64,000 nucleotides of DNA from Pomphorhynchus laevis. Taxonomy: Eukaryota; Acanthocephala; Palaeacanthocephala; Echinorhynchida; Pomphorhynchidae. The DNA is taken from the NCBI GenBank assembly GCA_012934845.2, contig WNNJ02003253.1, positions 30,933 to 94,932 of the forward strand. Reading direction: 5' to 3'. Position 1 is the stretch's first letter; each line of letters opens with the position of its first letter. A program made the translations under genes and the position numbers. The notes under the pieces were generated by a model, which was not told the origin of the DNA, searched no databases, and saw only the letters and a list, made by a program, of their open reading frames with translations. Of the stretch, positions 19,950 to 41,149 are shown one piece after another.

Positions 19950-22305
19950 TTTTTCCGTATAAATATATATCCACAAACCTCTGCAGCTTTTTATTAATTG
20001 CCTCACTGTTTTATCAACAGTAGTTGTTCCGGTTTTGGTGTAATTAAGTTAAGTAGTAAAGCTGTATAGCATTCCTGATACGGTGCCTATATTTTGGTTG
20101 TATTCAAGCATATTATTTCAACACTTGTTTTGATGTTGATTTTTGTAATTTGAACGAAACTAATCTTCAGATGTAGCAAGTGCCAGTCCCAATGTCTGCC
20201 ATAAAGCATTCACATTCGGCATTATTCGAAGACATTTTACGAACGAATAAAGTTTTTTGCATTAAGAAATGTGAATGACATCCTTAACATTTCGTACTAA
20301 TATCGTATGGATTAGCCTGATATCATTGTATAAAATACATTAATTAGCTGTATAACGGGTTTTTACATTTTGCCCACGATGTTCCACGATTTTTGCATAA
20401 ATATTATCAATTTATTAAATAACTTTCTAATAACTTTAAAAGTAACTACCTTGATAGGTAAACATTAATCAAATTAATTCAGCTTATCTTGTAGAAGAGT
20501 TGGTAGTCAGCCTTCTGACGAGCCCTGTTGACGATTCTTACTATTAGGTGGTGGAGGAAGTTCGTCAATATGTGCGGGTTCATGTACGAGTAACGATCGT
20601 TTTGACTGATCGGCGTTATTTAAACTGTTCTGGGATGATTTCATTTATTACATAGCATTCAGTTTTTTCTGTTTTGTAATTTTACGGAAGAAAGTTTCTC
20701 GTTATTAATATTTTATTATCTAACTGATGGTATGGCTTTAATGATGGCATTAGGATATCGATATCTTGATAATGATATCAGTTTCGATTACGAAATGTTA
20801 ATTTCCTTATCAATATTGCAATATTATATAATATATAATATTGCAATATTTTATCTAAAAATTTAATATTTTATTTTTACTAACATTAAAAAAATTCTAA
20901 ATATAAATATTTTGTATATATACAGATAGCTTTCGTGTTTCAAAGGTATGCATATACATCGTTATATTTGTAAATTTAATGGAACATGTAGTTTATTGTT
21001 ATTCAAAAAATAAATGCTGTACAATAAGTTTTTATACGTTGACTGCGTTAAATAGCTCTACTAATTAAAAATATTAATATCCTTCATTGTTAAATTTGTA
21101 AATATAATGAAAAAATAAAGTTTATTGTTATTTGAAAAGTATATACATCAATATTTCATTATCAAATTTAAAACATATGATAATAATTAAATCAAAATAT
21201 TTTATTATATGTTATATTAATGTAATATTTTATTTGTAAGAATTTGTACAGCTAGCTATTTTTGAGCAATCTACTTTCGTTTTATCAAAAATATGTATTT
21301 AATTTGTAAATTAAAATTCAATTAAATTTGTAAATTTAATGAAAAAATAGTTTTTTATTTAGTTTAAAAATATATACAATCAATACTTCATTATCCAAAC
21401 TGATGGCATTATTGTGATATTGCTATAATTGTAACGATATCCTAATGTCACAATTACAACCATATCCTACTGATACAATTATAACGATGATATTATTAAA
21501 TTATAACGATCAATTATAACGATAATTATTATTACAATGATAATGCTATCAGTTAAAATAAAGAAATATTTATTTTTTATTAGAAATATTTTCTAATAAA
21601 AGCTTTATAACGTTATATTTACAAATATTATCAAATATTTAATGTTTAAGAAAGCATTTATTTTGATTTAGAACAATCTTAACAAGATATGATAATTACA
21701 AGAAAAATGTGAATTTATTTGAATTTACCCCATACTTTGAAGCGTATTTTAGAAATATATATTATATCTTTATGAAGATTAAATATTATAAATACGCTGT
21801 AATTATATATAGTATATATTGTATAACATTATAACATTATATGTAATATAATATATATTCATTTAAAGATATAAGTAATCACAATTTATTTGTCCTGAGG
21901 AAAACCCTAGAGGCTTGATATTCCATAATTAATAAAAATTAGAATTAATCAAAAAAATATATAAATTAATTAAGTTTGGCTAATAAAAATAATCAAAATT
22001 AAACTTTAATTAATTAAAATTAAAACTTAATTCACAGTGGTTTATATTTTCTAAAAATATAATATGATTTAATATAATATAATTTTCAAATAGAAATTTA
22101 AAAATTAAACATTTATAGAATTTATTGAAACATTTTGTTGACTTAAATTATATTTACCAATATATTTTAATATAATCAGCTTACTCGCTGATTATATTGT
22201 TGACAAAAAATATTACCCCAATTTTTATACAAAAATTGGAGGAATAAAAAAATTGAATAAATTTATAAATTTTTTGTACAAAAAGTATTAAACAAATAAT
22301 TATTA
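19950..22305. other. AT-rich intergenic region with degenerate repeats
   Basis: From about 20680 to 21640 the same phrases recur (TAAATTTGTAAATTTAATG; CTGATGGCATTA; TATACATCAATATTTCATTA), indicating an old degenerate repeat. A palindrome lies at 20812-20850. At 20470-20590 the minus strand holds a short protein-like frame (…HEPAHIDELPPPPNSKNRQQ…) that I cannot assign. Confidence 0.45.
20812..20850. repeat. AT-rich palindrome
   Basis: AATATTGCAATATTATA is followed, after a short AT spacer, by its exact reverse complement. It is a possible cruciform or a foldback remnant. Confidence 0.6.
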
Positions 22306-22640
22306 GTGAATGGTTTTAGGGCCAAACCCAGCCAAGAAACGTTAAAAACGTTTAAGATTTTGTTATTCAATATTTCTTTTACCAATTGTGGACATTGTCA
22401 GGATAAATTGTAAGTAGTTACTGATCAAGATATTTAAACTCAAATATCTTGATCAGTAACTACTTACAATTTATTTTAACAATGTCCACAATTGGTGGAA
22501 GAAAATGAGTTTAAATATCTTGATCAGTAACTACTTACAATTTATCCTAACAATGTCCACAATTGGTGGAAGAAATATTGATAACAAAATCTTAAACGTT
22601 TTTAACGTTTTTGGCTGGGTTTGGCTCTAAAACCATTCAC
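22306..22640. mobile_element. 335-bp foldback/MITE-like element with ~137-bp inverted arms
   Basis: The left arm (22306-22442, starting GTGAATGGTTTTAGGGCC) is the near-exact inverse of the right arm (22505-22640). Between them, 22443-22504 repeats part of the right arm (the AATATCTTGATCAGTAAC to AATTGGTGGAAG phrase), so the right side contains a direct duplication of about 70 bp. No coding capacity and no clear target-site duplication. It is non-autonomous, and its parent family is unknown. Confidence 0.75.
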
Positions 22641-22739
22641 AAATATTTCAACCCAGCATGTCTCATTCAGATTCAAATAATTATTAATTTATCAATAATA
22701 ATTTTGGTTCTATTTTGTCTTAAAGGAAAGTTTTTTAAT

Positions 22740-22800
22740 GTGACAAGTGCACACAGACTATGTGTTTACAAGCCCACAAAAGCGAAACAAAAAAATAATA
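22740..22800 (-). mobile_element. L2/CR1-like LINE 3' tail
   Basis: On the minus strand: TGTGGGCTTGTAAACACA..., a hairpin at 22749-22766, then CACTTGTCACATTAAA. This is the conserved 3' UTR of the family at 8500-8722 with only about 60 bases retained. Confidence 0.5.
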
Positions 22801-22964
22801 ATAAAAAAATTGTCTTGATTATAAATACTTTCAGCTGAAGAATGTTTACGGTTAAGCTGAACCCGAATTATAGAATAATTCAAAGTCGAGTAGACTTTGT
22901 TCAAATTATTTTCAATAGGTGTGTCACAGGCTTAACTTTATCAAGAAATTGTATTTGTTAGGGA

Positions 22965-23030
22965 GCGTTTTTTTTAATGTTACAAATGCGGACAAAACGC
23001 TTACAAGCTAACAAAATCATAAATATAAAA
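22965..23030 (-). mobile_element. L2/CR1-like LINE 3' tail, second remnant
   Basis: On the minus strand: GTTAGCTTGTAAGCG, then CGCATTTGTAACATTAAA, matching the family 3' end. It is a very short relic. Confidence 0.4.
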
Positions 23031-23254
23031 AATAGATAAAAAGAAACATAGTATGCACAACTAAAAGATTACTTAGAAGAAAGAGAAATAGCAAAATTTC
23101 ACAATGCGCAGGTCTCTATACTGCATGGATGTGATACCGAAGACACTTTTTAAAAACCACAAATGAGAAGTTTGTGTGAATAAGTTGCCGTAAGTGTTAT
23201 ATTATTCAAGTTGTTTTAAGTTGTTTTAACAAAGCTTGGGATATATAATGAATG

Positions 23255-23895
23255 GCTTTGCAGCATCTATGCATATTAATATCTAAATTATTATTAAGTA
23301 AATGCCGAACCATCTTGTCTTTAAAGTATATTCCCTGTATGGTTGCGAGTTGTCGATATCGTCATTTTGTTTTATAAAATATTATGAATAATTTTGTAAA
23401 TCTCGAACATGGTAAGCCTGTGCGCCACCGAATAATAATTAATAATTATTTTCAATGATAAATTATTAATAATAATTTAATAATAAATATCAATAATAAT
23501 TTATTATTGCAAATAATAAATTTTAAAATTTATTATTAAATAATAATTATTTACATATTATTAACAATAATTTAACTTTTTACTCGTATAAAGTATTATG
23601 AAATAAATCCCTTGGAACATAAGTTACAAATCAGCATTTCACTAAAATATAGGTTAAGATTATAAGTATAAATGTGTTAAGATTATTATAAGTGCTTCAA
23701 TAAGAGATAAACTTATAAAATATATGACATTTTTACATAGGGCATTTTTCCAGCGTATTTTAGCATCTATCATTATTAATATCTAAATTATTATTAACTA
23801 AATGCCGACCATCTTGTCTATTTATTCCCTGTATGGTAACGAGTTGTCGATCTCATATTTTTGTTTTATAAAATATTATGATTAATTGTTGAAAG
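23255..23895 (+). repeat. Direct repeat pair, about 140 bp
   Basis: 23255-23400 and 23755-23895 share TTAATATCTAAATTATTATT, AAATGCCGA(A)CCATCTTGTC, TTCCCTGTATGGT and GAGTTGTCGAT with small indels. The offset is about 497 bp. Confidence 0.65.
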
Positions 23896-26339
23896 GTTAA
23901 AATATGATTTAATAGTTATAAAAGGTTAAAACGTTTCGAGCAACGATGTGATTTATGTGGACGCTTCAATGCTATAAAGTGAGAGTGGTTAGCAGCATAC
24001 ACGTAAAATGATGAATTATATCTGCATTTAGTGACGAGATACCTGCTTTTTGTGCTTTTGTTTCGGTATAGATTTCATTGTTGCTAAAATAAGATGTTTT
24101 GCTAAAAAAAGTAATATATTTTGTGCGTAAAAAATAAAATGATTAAACTGCCAACGCTAAAAAGGGTTTTGCATTGCCACCAACATAATGGCGAAGGGAA
24201 GTATACAAGCTTTATTGGCTAAATGAAAAACGAAGTGTGCTGTACATCTGTTTATCAACTTTTATATTTGCTCATATCTGTGGCGAGACCCTGAAATTCA
24301 TTTACGAATCAATTTTGTTAAAGCATAAAAATGTGGAAAGCATTTTTTAACGAAATGCGTGTACTTAGAGTTGCTTCGTTAATCTGATTAGTTCGGAACG
24401 ATTTTTAAGAAAAAATGCGTGTGTATTGAAAGTAATCTGCATATCTGTTTTTGAACTTTACATAATCTATAAACCAAGGTTATTTGTAAATTGCAATTCT
24501 AAACGTTTTTTTCATCCGGGTAAATAAATGATTTTAAGTTGTCTGAATAATGCAGTTTTTGAATGATTATTGATAGGGTTCAGTAGAAATTGATTTTAGT
24601 TCAAATATATTCACTACATTGCAAAAAAACAATATTTTTTGGTTTATTACGCCAAATCAATAAGAAAAGAGCAACAAGCTAAATTTTTTGCAACACAACA
24701 CTCGCAATCGTGTGATTTGTGAAATTTGATATTTATTAATTATCATTTCCCAAAACTTTGTTTTGGTGCCTGTACAATAATGCAAAGCGAACATCAACTC
24801 TCCAATTATCGAGTATTTTATCATATACTGACTGATCAATTATTAGCACAGAATGTCAATTATCAGATACCAATTCGCTTGAAAACCTGATAGTATTCAC
24901 TGCTTTGAATCTAATCTCACAAATTAAACCGAATTTTGTAAATTACCAATTTTCTTAAATTTCCGAATTTTTGGGTTGAGAAATTGCGGCCCAACCCTGA
25001 TAGCATATCAGTTATCAGGCTTAACAGCTTTGTTTATCTTACACATGGTATATTATTATACTGTTAAAAATATTATTATATTTTTATTTAATTTTTATTC
25101 TAATTCAGAACTTGGACACTTTGGGGTTCGAATTTTCATCCTGCTCGTACAGGAAGGCTCAAATAAACTAGAGTAAACATGATCTATCGTTATATATCAG
25201 TTTCACATTCTAGCTGCAGGCCAAATGAAAGTGCTCGGTGGCACGGTGGATGTCCATATGTGTTTTAATGCATGATATATTATCTATTAACAGGCTTATA
25301 AAATTTCCTAGATAATATTGTCAAATATATGGATCATTCGAATATTATTAAAGATAAATTTTAAACTCAGAAGTATGTTTTTATGGATCGACACTAAATA
25401 ATATTTCATTAATTAATACAAGACCTGCTGTATTTCCTTAGTTTTATCTAATTAAAAAGCCAGACTCAGTAACTGAAAATTGAATTTATTTTCAATTTAT
25501 TGGTTTTTTTGATTATTACAGATTTGTTCTGTCTAAATATTGAAAATAAAATCAATTCTGATTTCAGGTATGGATTTTAAATCCAATAAACTTAATTAAT
25601 AAAAATTTATTATCAACGATTGAACAGGTTAAGTATTAACGTGTTCAAAAATACTGGGTTATAAACATACTGGTTTTTAGATAATATATATTTCAATGTT
25701 GCTTTAGTTAAATTATCTTATTTAATTTGCCTATTAGAGAATAATCAAAAATAAAATCAAACAAATAAATGTAAATTTTTAATTAATAATTAATTATATA
25801 TTTATATTATAATATATATTATATTATATATTATATAATATATAATATATTATATTTTTTAAATATTATATATTTATTATTATTATATTATTATTATTAT
25901 AAATTATAAAATTATAAATTTTATATTATATATTTATATTATATTTATTTATATTTATAAATTTAATTCTTCAAATTATTTGTTTTATGTTTGATTTTAT
26001 TGTTTTATATTTCCATTTTTAATCTGTAACTTTAGTTAAGTGATCTGATTTCATCAGATTTTCTGATTGGAATATTTTTAGGAGAATCACATAAGTACAT
26101 GATGTATTTCTCTTTTCAGTAAAAGTGAATCTCAATAAAATGTTTGATTCTTCATCGTTGTTCCTAATGGTCTTTAGCACTTTACATCAAAATATCACTC
26201 CATGAAGATTAATAAGTCGAACAAAATAGGTTTTAGTTAAGGCCACTCAAAACGATCAAAAACTTTGTACTTTCATATTTGAATATTACAATCAGTAGTC
26301 AACGATCGCTTTCAAGGTATTAGTGTAAATTATAGACAT

Positions 26340-27985
26340 GAGCCATTCCATCTACTTCCCGTTTCGTCTGACGAAGTTTCGTCGGTTCTTCTGTCATTAA
26401 CTATCAAACCTCCCTTCTGACCAAATTCCCACCCACTTGCTTAAAAAATCTGCTAATCTATGTCACCCTTCCTAACCACCTTGTTCAACTTGTCTAACAG
26501 CAACCGCACATTTCCTTCCAACTGGAAATGCGCCACTGTTCGCCCTACTAAAAGCAATCTCTCTAATCCTCACTTTCATCTTTGTACCGTCCTATCTCAC
26601 TTCTCCCAGCCCTCTCTAAACCCCTTGAGCGTCTCGTTCTCAAGCTAGTTAATACATATCTATTTTCCTCCAACTTATTTATTCCCTTCCAAGCCGATTT
26701 TCGCTCTAATTACTCTACTGAAATTGACCGTCTTAAAGTTTATAACTACTTCCTTATCACGCGATCATTAATTATGTAGTGTCATAGTTTCTCTTGATCT
26801 ATCGTCTGCTTTTGATATGGTCGATCATTCGATTCTTCAACATCGCCTTTGTCATGATTATGGTTTCTCTTTACCCACTGTATCATGGTTTTCTTCATAT
26901 CTATCAAACCGTACATTTCGCGTCTATTCTAACTCTTCTCTCTCCCATCCTTCATCCATCCCGTCCGGTGTTCCACAAGGCTCCGTATTAGGCCCTATGC
27001 TTTTCTCTCTTCTCGGTGATTTGTCTTCGATTTCTCATAAATTTAACTTCCATGTTATGCAATATGCTGATGACATTATCATCTATGCTCATGCACCTGT
27101 TTATCGTATTCACGATCTTAGTGTTTCTGCTTCCGACTGTCTTGTCTCAATTTCCAATCATCTTTCTTCCCTTCGCCTTTCTCTGAATCCTGATAAATCC
27201 AAAATTATGTGGATCCTACCTCGACGCCTCGGCTTCGAACCTCCCTTCGTATCATTAAATTCTACAATTCTTCCTATCGTTGATAATCTCGTTTTTCTAG
27301 GCTTCCATTTCGACAATCCGACTTTCACTCAAACCTTTCGTTAGAGATAATGTACGTTCATCTACCTTGATACCCCGCAACCTCCGTCAAATTCGTAGAT
27401 TGATCGATTTCCCTTCTCGTATGACTCTCATATTTTCTCTCCTTTTTTCTAGACTCGATTATTGTCTTAGTCTATTTTCCAACTCACCTTAATTTACTCT
27501 TCTTCCCCTACAACGCATCGTCAACGCAGCCGTTCCGAATTCTCCTCCGTCTTCGTCTTTTTGATCATACATCCTACCATCTTGCTTCTCTCGATTTGCC
27601 TACAATTTATTGTCGTGTTTAAATTCGTCTTCTTCTCGTTGCTTTCCATCTAGTAACTTTTCCTACTCCTTCATTTTTCAACCTTCCTTTTCTTGATAAT
27701 TCTCGTCCTGTTTACTGTTCCTTGCGTTCCTGTAATTCCCTTCTTTTACATGTCCCAAACTACTCAACCTCTTTTGGTCTCCGCTCCTTCCTGGTGGCTG
27801 CTCCTCTGTCGTGAAATCATCTGCCCATTCATATACGCCAATCAAATTCCCGACCGTGCTTTAAACGCCAAATCCGATCCCATTTTAACAATTTATCTGC
27901 TTGACTTTCTCATTTTTGTTTGTGGACTTGTATGCGTGCAGCTTGTACGCATTTGCCACATTAAATAAATTTGTATTATTATGAG
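26340..27985 (+). mobile_element. L2/CR1-like LINE, 5'-truncated, sister of 6484-7935
   Basis: RT fingers and palm (26460-26780, YRPISLLPALSKPLERLVLK), motif B SGVPQGSVLGPMLF (near 26959-27000), motif C MQYADDIIIYAHAP (near 27056-27097), then the thumb (…LNPDKSKIMWILPRRLGF…). The C-terminal region reaches 27965, followed by the hairpin 27932-27952 and the tail TTAAATAAATTTGTATTATT. The longest intact stretch is 175 codons (26817-27344). It is interrupted several times. It is in inverted orientation to the first copy, 20 kb away. Confidence 0.8.
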
Positions 27986-29462
27986 AAAAACGCCATTATA
28001 ATTAGAAAGATTATTACTGGTCATCAAATTTTATTAGAGGTAAAAATTTGACTTCTATGGATATACACCACTCTTGGGTGTATATATTCTACACGTCTAG
28101 TGTATACATGTAGGTCGTACACGCATTGGGTCTATATTTTGAGTGAAACTGCTCGAATTTCGCTGTTTTTTAATTTTAAAAAATTGCGAACGTGCACTTT
28201 ATTTTTGAATGCCAGTTTCAAGGGATTTAATTCAAAGAGCTGTGAAAGGATTCAATAGTGAATTAGAAATATTATAATGAAAGGATGGCAATTACCATCA
28301 TCTTGCAGATTAACATTATCTAAACGCTTAACATCAATTTAGATTAATATCTTAATCGCCTGTACGATTAGATTTACATTATTCGTAGAAAGAGATCCAA
28401 GAAAAATTCAACTTATTAAATTTTATTGGATAAAATTTAAATTTCATATTTTTGAATATCTGTTTGAATTTGAGATGAACTTGATTTTACAAATATAGTT
28501 TCATTCACATATACGTAATTCAAAAGATATAAATATATTTTTTTACTTCAAAAAGTCAATATTTATTCTACCAAAATTCTACAAACAAATTATCTTCTAT
28601 TTGTTTTCTTAAAATGTCCTTGTTATTAAAATTTCGTATTTTTTTGTAATTTATGAGTTTCCGTATTTTTAACTTTTTGACTTTTACACAAAAATAACAT
28701 TTTTTTCGTGTAACTTGCATTTCTTTTTTGTCTTATTTCAAAATCTATTTAATCAAAGAATCGTTTGTTATCAAAAGCTACTTTTCAAAAGTAAATATAA
28801 AAATAAAAATTCACTGCTCCATTTAAAGCAACTTTTCTAACTTTTAATACGAGGTGGTAATTGGTAAAGAGTGGGACGGAGCGTATATATCCGTGAGCCA
28901 GCGTCAGCATATTGTAAATCAATATGTTATGGGTGAATTATGATAAATTCTCGAATAAAACTGTTAATGATGAATTTCTGTTCTATTTCACCTACTAGAG
29001 TATCGAGATCAAATAAAAATGCGATACTTTGTCTCTTTTATAACAAAATGTGTATTTATTAGAACTTTTTGTTTTACAAACTTTTGTGATGAACACCACT
29101 GAGTCTTTATAATTTGTGAAATTCTTCACAAATTATTCTTTGATCGTTCTGATTCAATTCGTGTGCAAAAATTTCATTTTATCCATAAGTATACGATCGT
29201 TGGGGTTAAATCACTTTTCACTTTTACCAAAATATCTAATATTGATTATTATCGATAATTTTTAAATATTTATCTAGTTTGGCTGCTCAACTTTGTTTTT
29301 TTAGCTTTTAATAAATTACCTCTTAAAATTTTTGTGTTTTTATTTTATAAATATTTTTAGAAACTATTATTTTTATATGCTAAATAAAAGATAGCAAGTC
29401 ATAGCATTTGGTAGACAATTTCATTTTCAGTCTCTGGTATATTTTTGTGTATAATATCAATT
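27986..29462. other. Upstream region of TENT4
   Basis: AT-rich. No coding signal. A splice-acceptor-like TTTCATTTTCAG ends at 29430, so the first coding exon may be preceded by a non-coding exon somewhere in this stretch. I cannot place the promoter. Confidence 0.4.
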
Positions 29463-38955
<9,493 letters not shown>

Positions 38956-38998
38956 ATATGAGAGGTATTAAAAACAATTGACCTCTCTCATATCATGT
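38956..38998 (+). other. Stem-loop right after the TENT4 stop codon
   Basis: ATATGAGAGGT and ACCTCTCTCATAT (one two-base bulge) flank an 18-base A-rich loop, beginning at the stop codon. Possible mRNA 3'-UTR structure; function unknown. AATAAA-like signals follow near 39050. Confidence 0.45.
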
Positions 38999-40571
38999 AC
39001 AAATGGCTTTGCATAGTGTTTTTCATTTGACTTTTCTACAACAAAAAAAATAAAAAAATAATAAAAATTGATTAAAAAAAAAGAAAATGTAAAAAAAGCA
39101 TAAAAATACATGTAAAAAATATATATTTTTATCTGATGCAAAGAGTCAGTAATTGCAGCTAAATAGACGGCAGAATTGCTGACAGACATCAGGTTTTTTC
39201 CCTAAATTGTGAACAAAAAGATATCCGGGTTGCATTCCTTTTCTTATTTTTCTTATCAAATTATCTGAGTGAATTATCTGAAATTTCTACAATGAATACA
39301 GAATCTACATTTAAGAATCCGAAAGAAGCAGAAGAGACTATTTTTCAAGAAAGAAAATGTGAAAACGCATTGAGTTACGTCTGGTCTACTGCTATATGAA
39401 GGTTCACGCAATGATATACCATTAATGGTAAAGCCACAACACATACAATTTTAAAAGAGACGTCAACGGTAAAGAAGAAGGAATAATAAAAATACAATCA
39501 CAGGCAAGAGTTCATTGTCCTTTCAACATCAGAAATAAGGACTTATTCATTTGACAGAAATTGAACATTTATAAATATATACAGAAATATGTTGTAAACT
39601 GACGTCTTTTGTATGTTTGCATTTTATATTTTGGCTGAAAAACATCCATCTGTTTTTGCGTTTGTTATTCTTCAGAGTATAGTACATCTCAACCGAATTC
39701 TACGTATTCGCATCAGAGTTGCTATAATGCGGATATTATATTTTGAATAAAAATAAAAGACCATATTTTTGCTTATTTGGCCATCTGATTAGATTTAATT
39801 TTGCTAGCAAATGAAACAAATTAATTGAAAATAAATGAAACAAATATTTGTCCAGTGATATTAATATTTGCTGAAACATGAATTCTTCGTTGATCCGGGA
39901 CAAAACGATCGGGGACAGCAATGATGTCGAGTGCCGCTTTAGTTATATAGTTCATAGTTTAGTTTTTTAAATTTAAATTCTAATCATGCAAAAATTGAAA
40001 ATTTCTGACCTGACCTCAACATTAACACAAAGTCTTGCATTTTTGAAGCTTTTAAACGACAAATTGTAAATCATTATTTATACTAATTTTAAAAACTGAT
40101 TGACGTAGAAATAAATTAGTTCGAAAAAAAACATTCTTTATGCATAGCATGCATCTTCTATCAATTAATATTGAACATTTCAAAGTAACAAACCGCAAAC
40201 TTTTATTCTTGTCTGAGACTATAAAACCGGACTTTTTAACTGCGGATAAAATCATAAATGTTGCCGGTTTTCACTATCGCGTCTTTATCGACTCAGTAAA
40301 GGAACAATTACTTCGAAGAGAATAAAGAAAATGTATATCTAAAGTTGTTGCATACAAGCGTCATAATGAACCTGACGATTCGGATTATTTAAACCTTAAA
40401 CTTTATTTAAAGTATACTGTGAAGAAAAGTGTAATTACAAATTATAAAAATAAAAAACTAAATCAGAATATTACATATAACATGTTTTATCTTGCACTAT
40501 TTTATCAACAGTGGCATGACTTTATTCCTTTCATTCTCTTAGTTCTTCGACACTTGCAGAAACATCCATTG

Positions 40572-40664
40572 TATCTTCCTAGATGATACAATGCATCTTC
40601 TTAGAAGATGCATTGTATCATCTAGGAAGATAAGATGTACTTATCTTCCTAGATAAGTACATCT
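40572..40664. repeat. Two adjoining perfect palindromes
   Basis: 40572-40601 and 40603-40632 are exact reverse complements with a one-base centre (30-bp arms). 40633-40645 and 40652-40664 form a second perfect hairpin (13-bp arms, 6-base loop). Both contain TATCTTCCTAG, so the second hairpin looks like a truncated relative of the first. Confidence 0.85.
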
Positions 40665-41005
40665 TCATGTACTTATCTTCTATTTTGAATATTTAATAGA
40701 TTTTTAGATTCGGAGTGTCTCCTAAAAAACAACATACCTTCGTCAATATATGTTTCGAATTATTTAATTTAGTATATATTTAATCGTTTTTAATCCAAAA
40801 CCTGACAGTCTTATGATAGTTTTTATTTTTTAATCGTTTTATGTCGTTCTTATATTTTCTTAATAATATTAATATTCTTGTTTAACTTAGTAATCATATC
40901 TATTCACTTTATCCAAATAAATGTACTAATTTCGAAAACTTAAATCATATCAACATTCTCTAAATTTGATTAATATAGACGGTTAAAAATAAAAATCTTT
41001 GTTCT

Positions 41006-41030
41006 GGCGTGTGCGCCCGCGGCACACGCC
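41006..41030. repeat. GC-rich hairpin
   Basis: GGCGTGTGC and GCACACGCC are perfect complements around a 7-base GC loop. It stands out in AT-rich surroundings. It recalls, but does not match, the GC-rich ends of the element at 37159-37577. Confidence 0.5.
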
Positions 41031-41149
41031 CATATTATCTAAACACGTAATGGCGAAAATGCCTGAGCGGTAATTAGCTTTTTGGGGGGGGTCCACCAAT
41101 TAAATTTAATGAGTAAAATATACTCGTAATTAAAAAATAATTTTGCAAC

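Larger units (their letters stand above)
22641..26339. other. Long AT-rich intergenic region
   Basis: Contains the two LINE tails and the repeat pair listed separately, plus a TA/ATT-rich low-complexity block at about 25780-25980. I found no host exons that I can defend. Confidence 0.5.
39050..41149. other. Intergenic region between TENT4 and ORC5, proximal part
   Basis: Mostly unassigned AT-rich DNA. At 40140-40325 a frame (…LLFLSETIKPDFLTADKIIN…) faintly resembles the LxETW...F....I....Y segment of a LINE endonuclease. The palindromes at 40572-40664 and 41006-41030 are listed separately. Confidence 0.4.

Noticed and set aside
20177-20260. Similarity to 57110-57160 (AATGTCTGCCATAAA)
   Set aside because: The match is about 15 bases and falls in what is best read as an intron of the unknown gene. 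Not enough to claim a repeat.
25115-25150. tRNA B-box-like GGTTCGAATTT
   Set aside because: No matching A box, acceptor stem or anticodon arm at the right distance.
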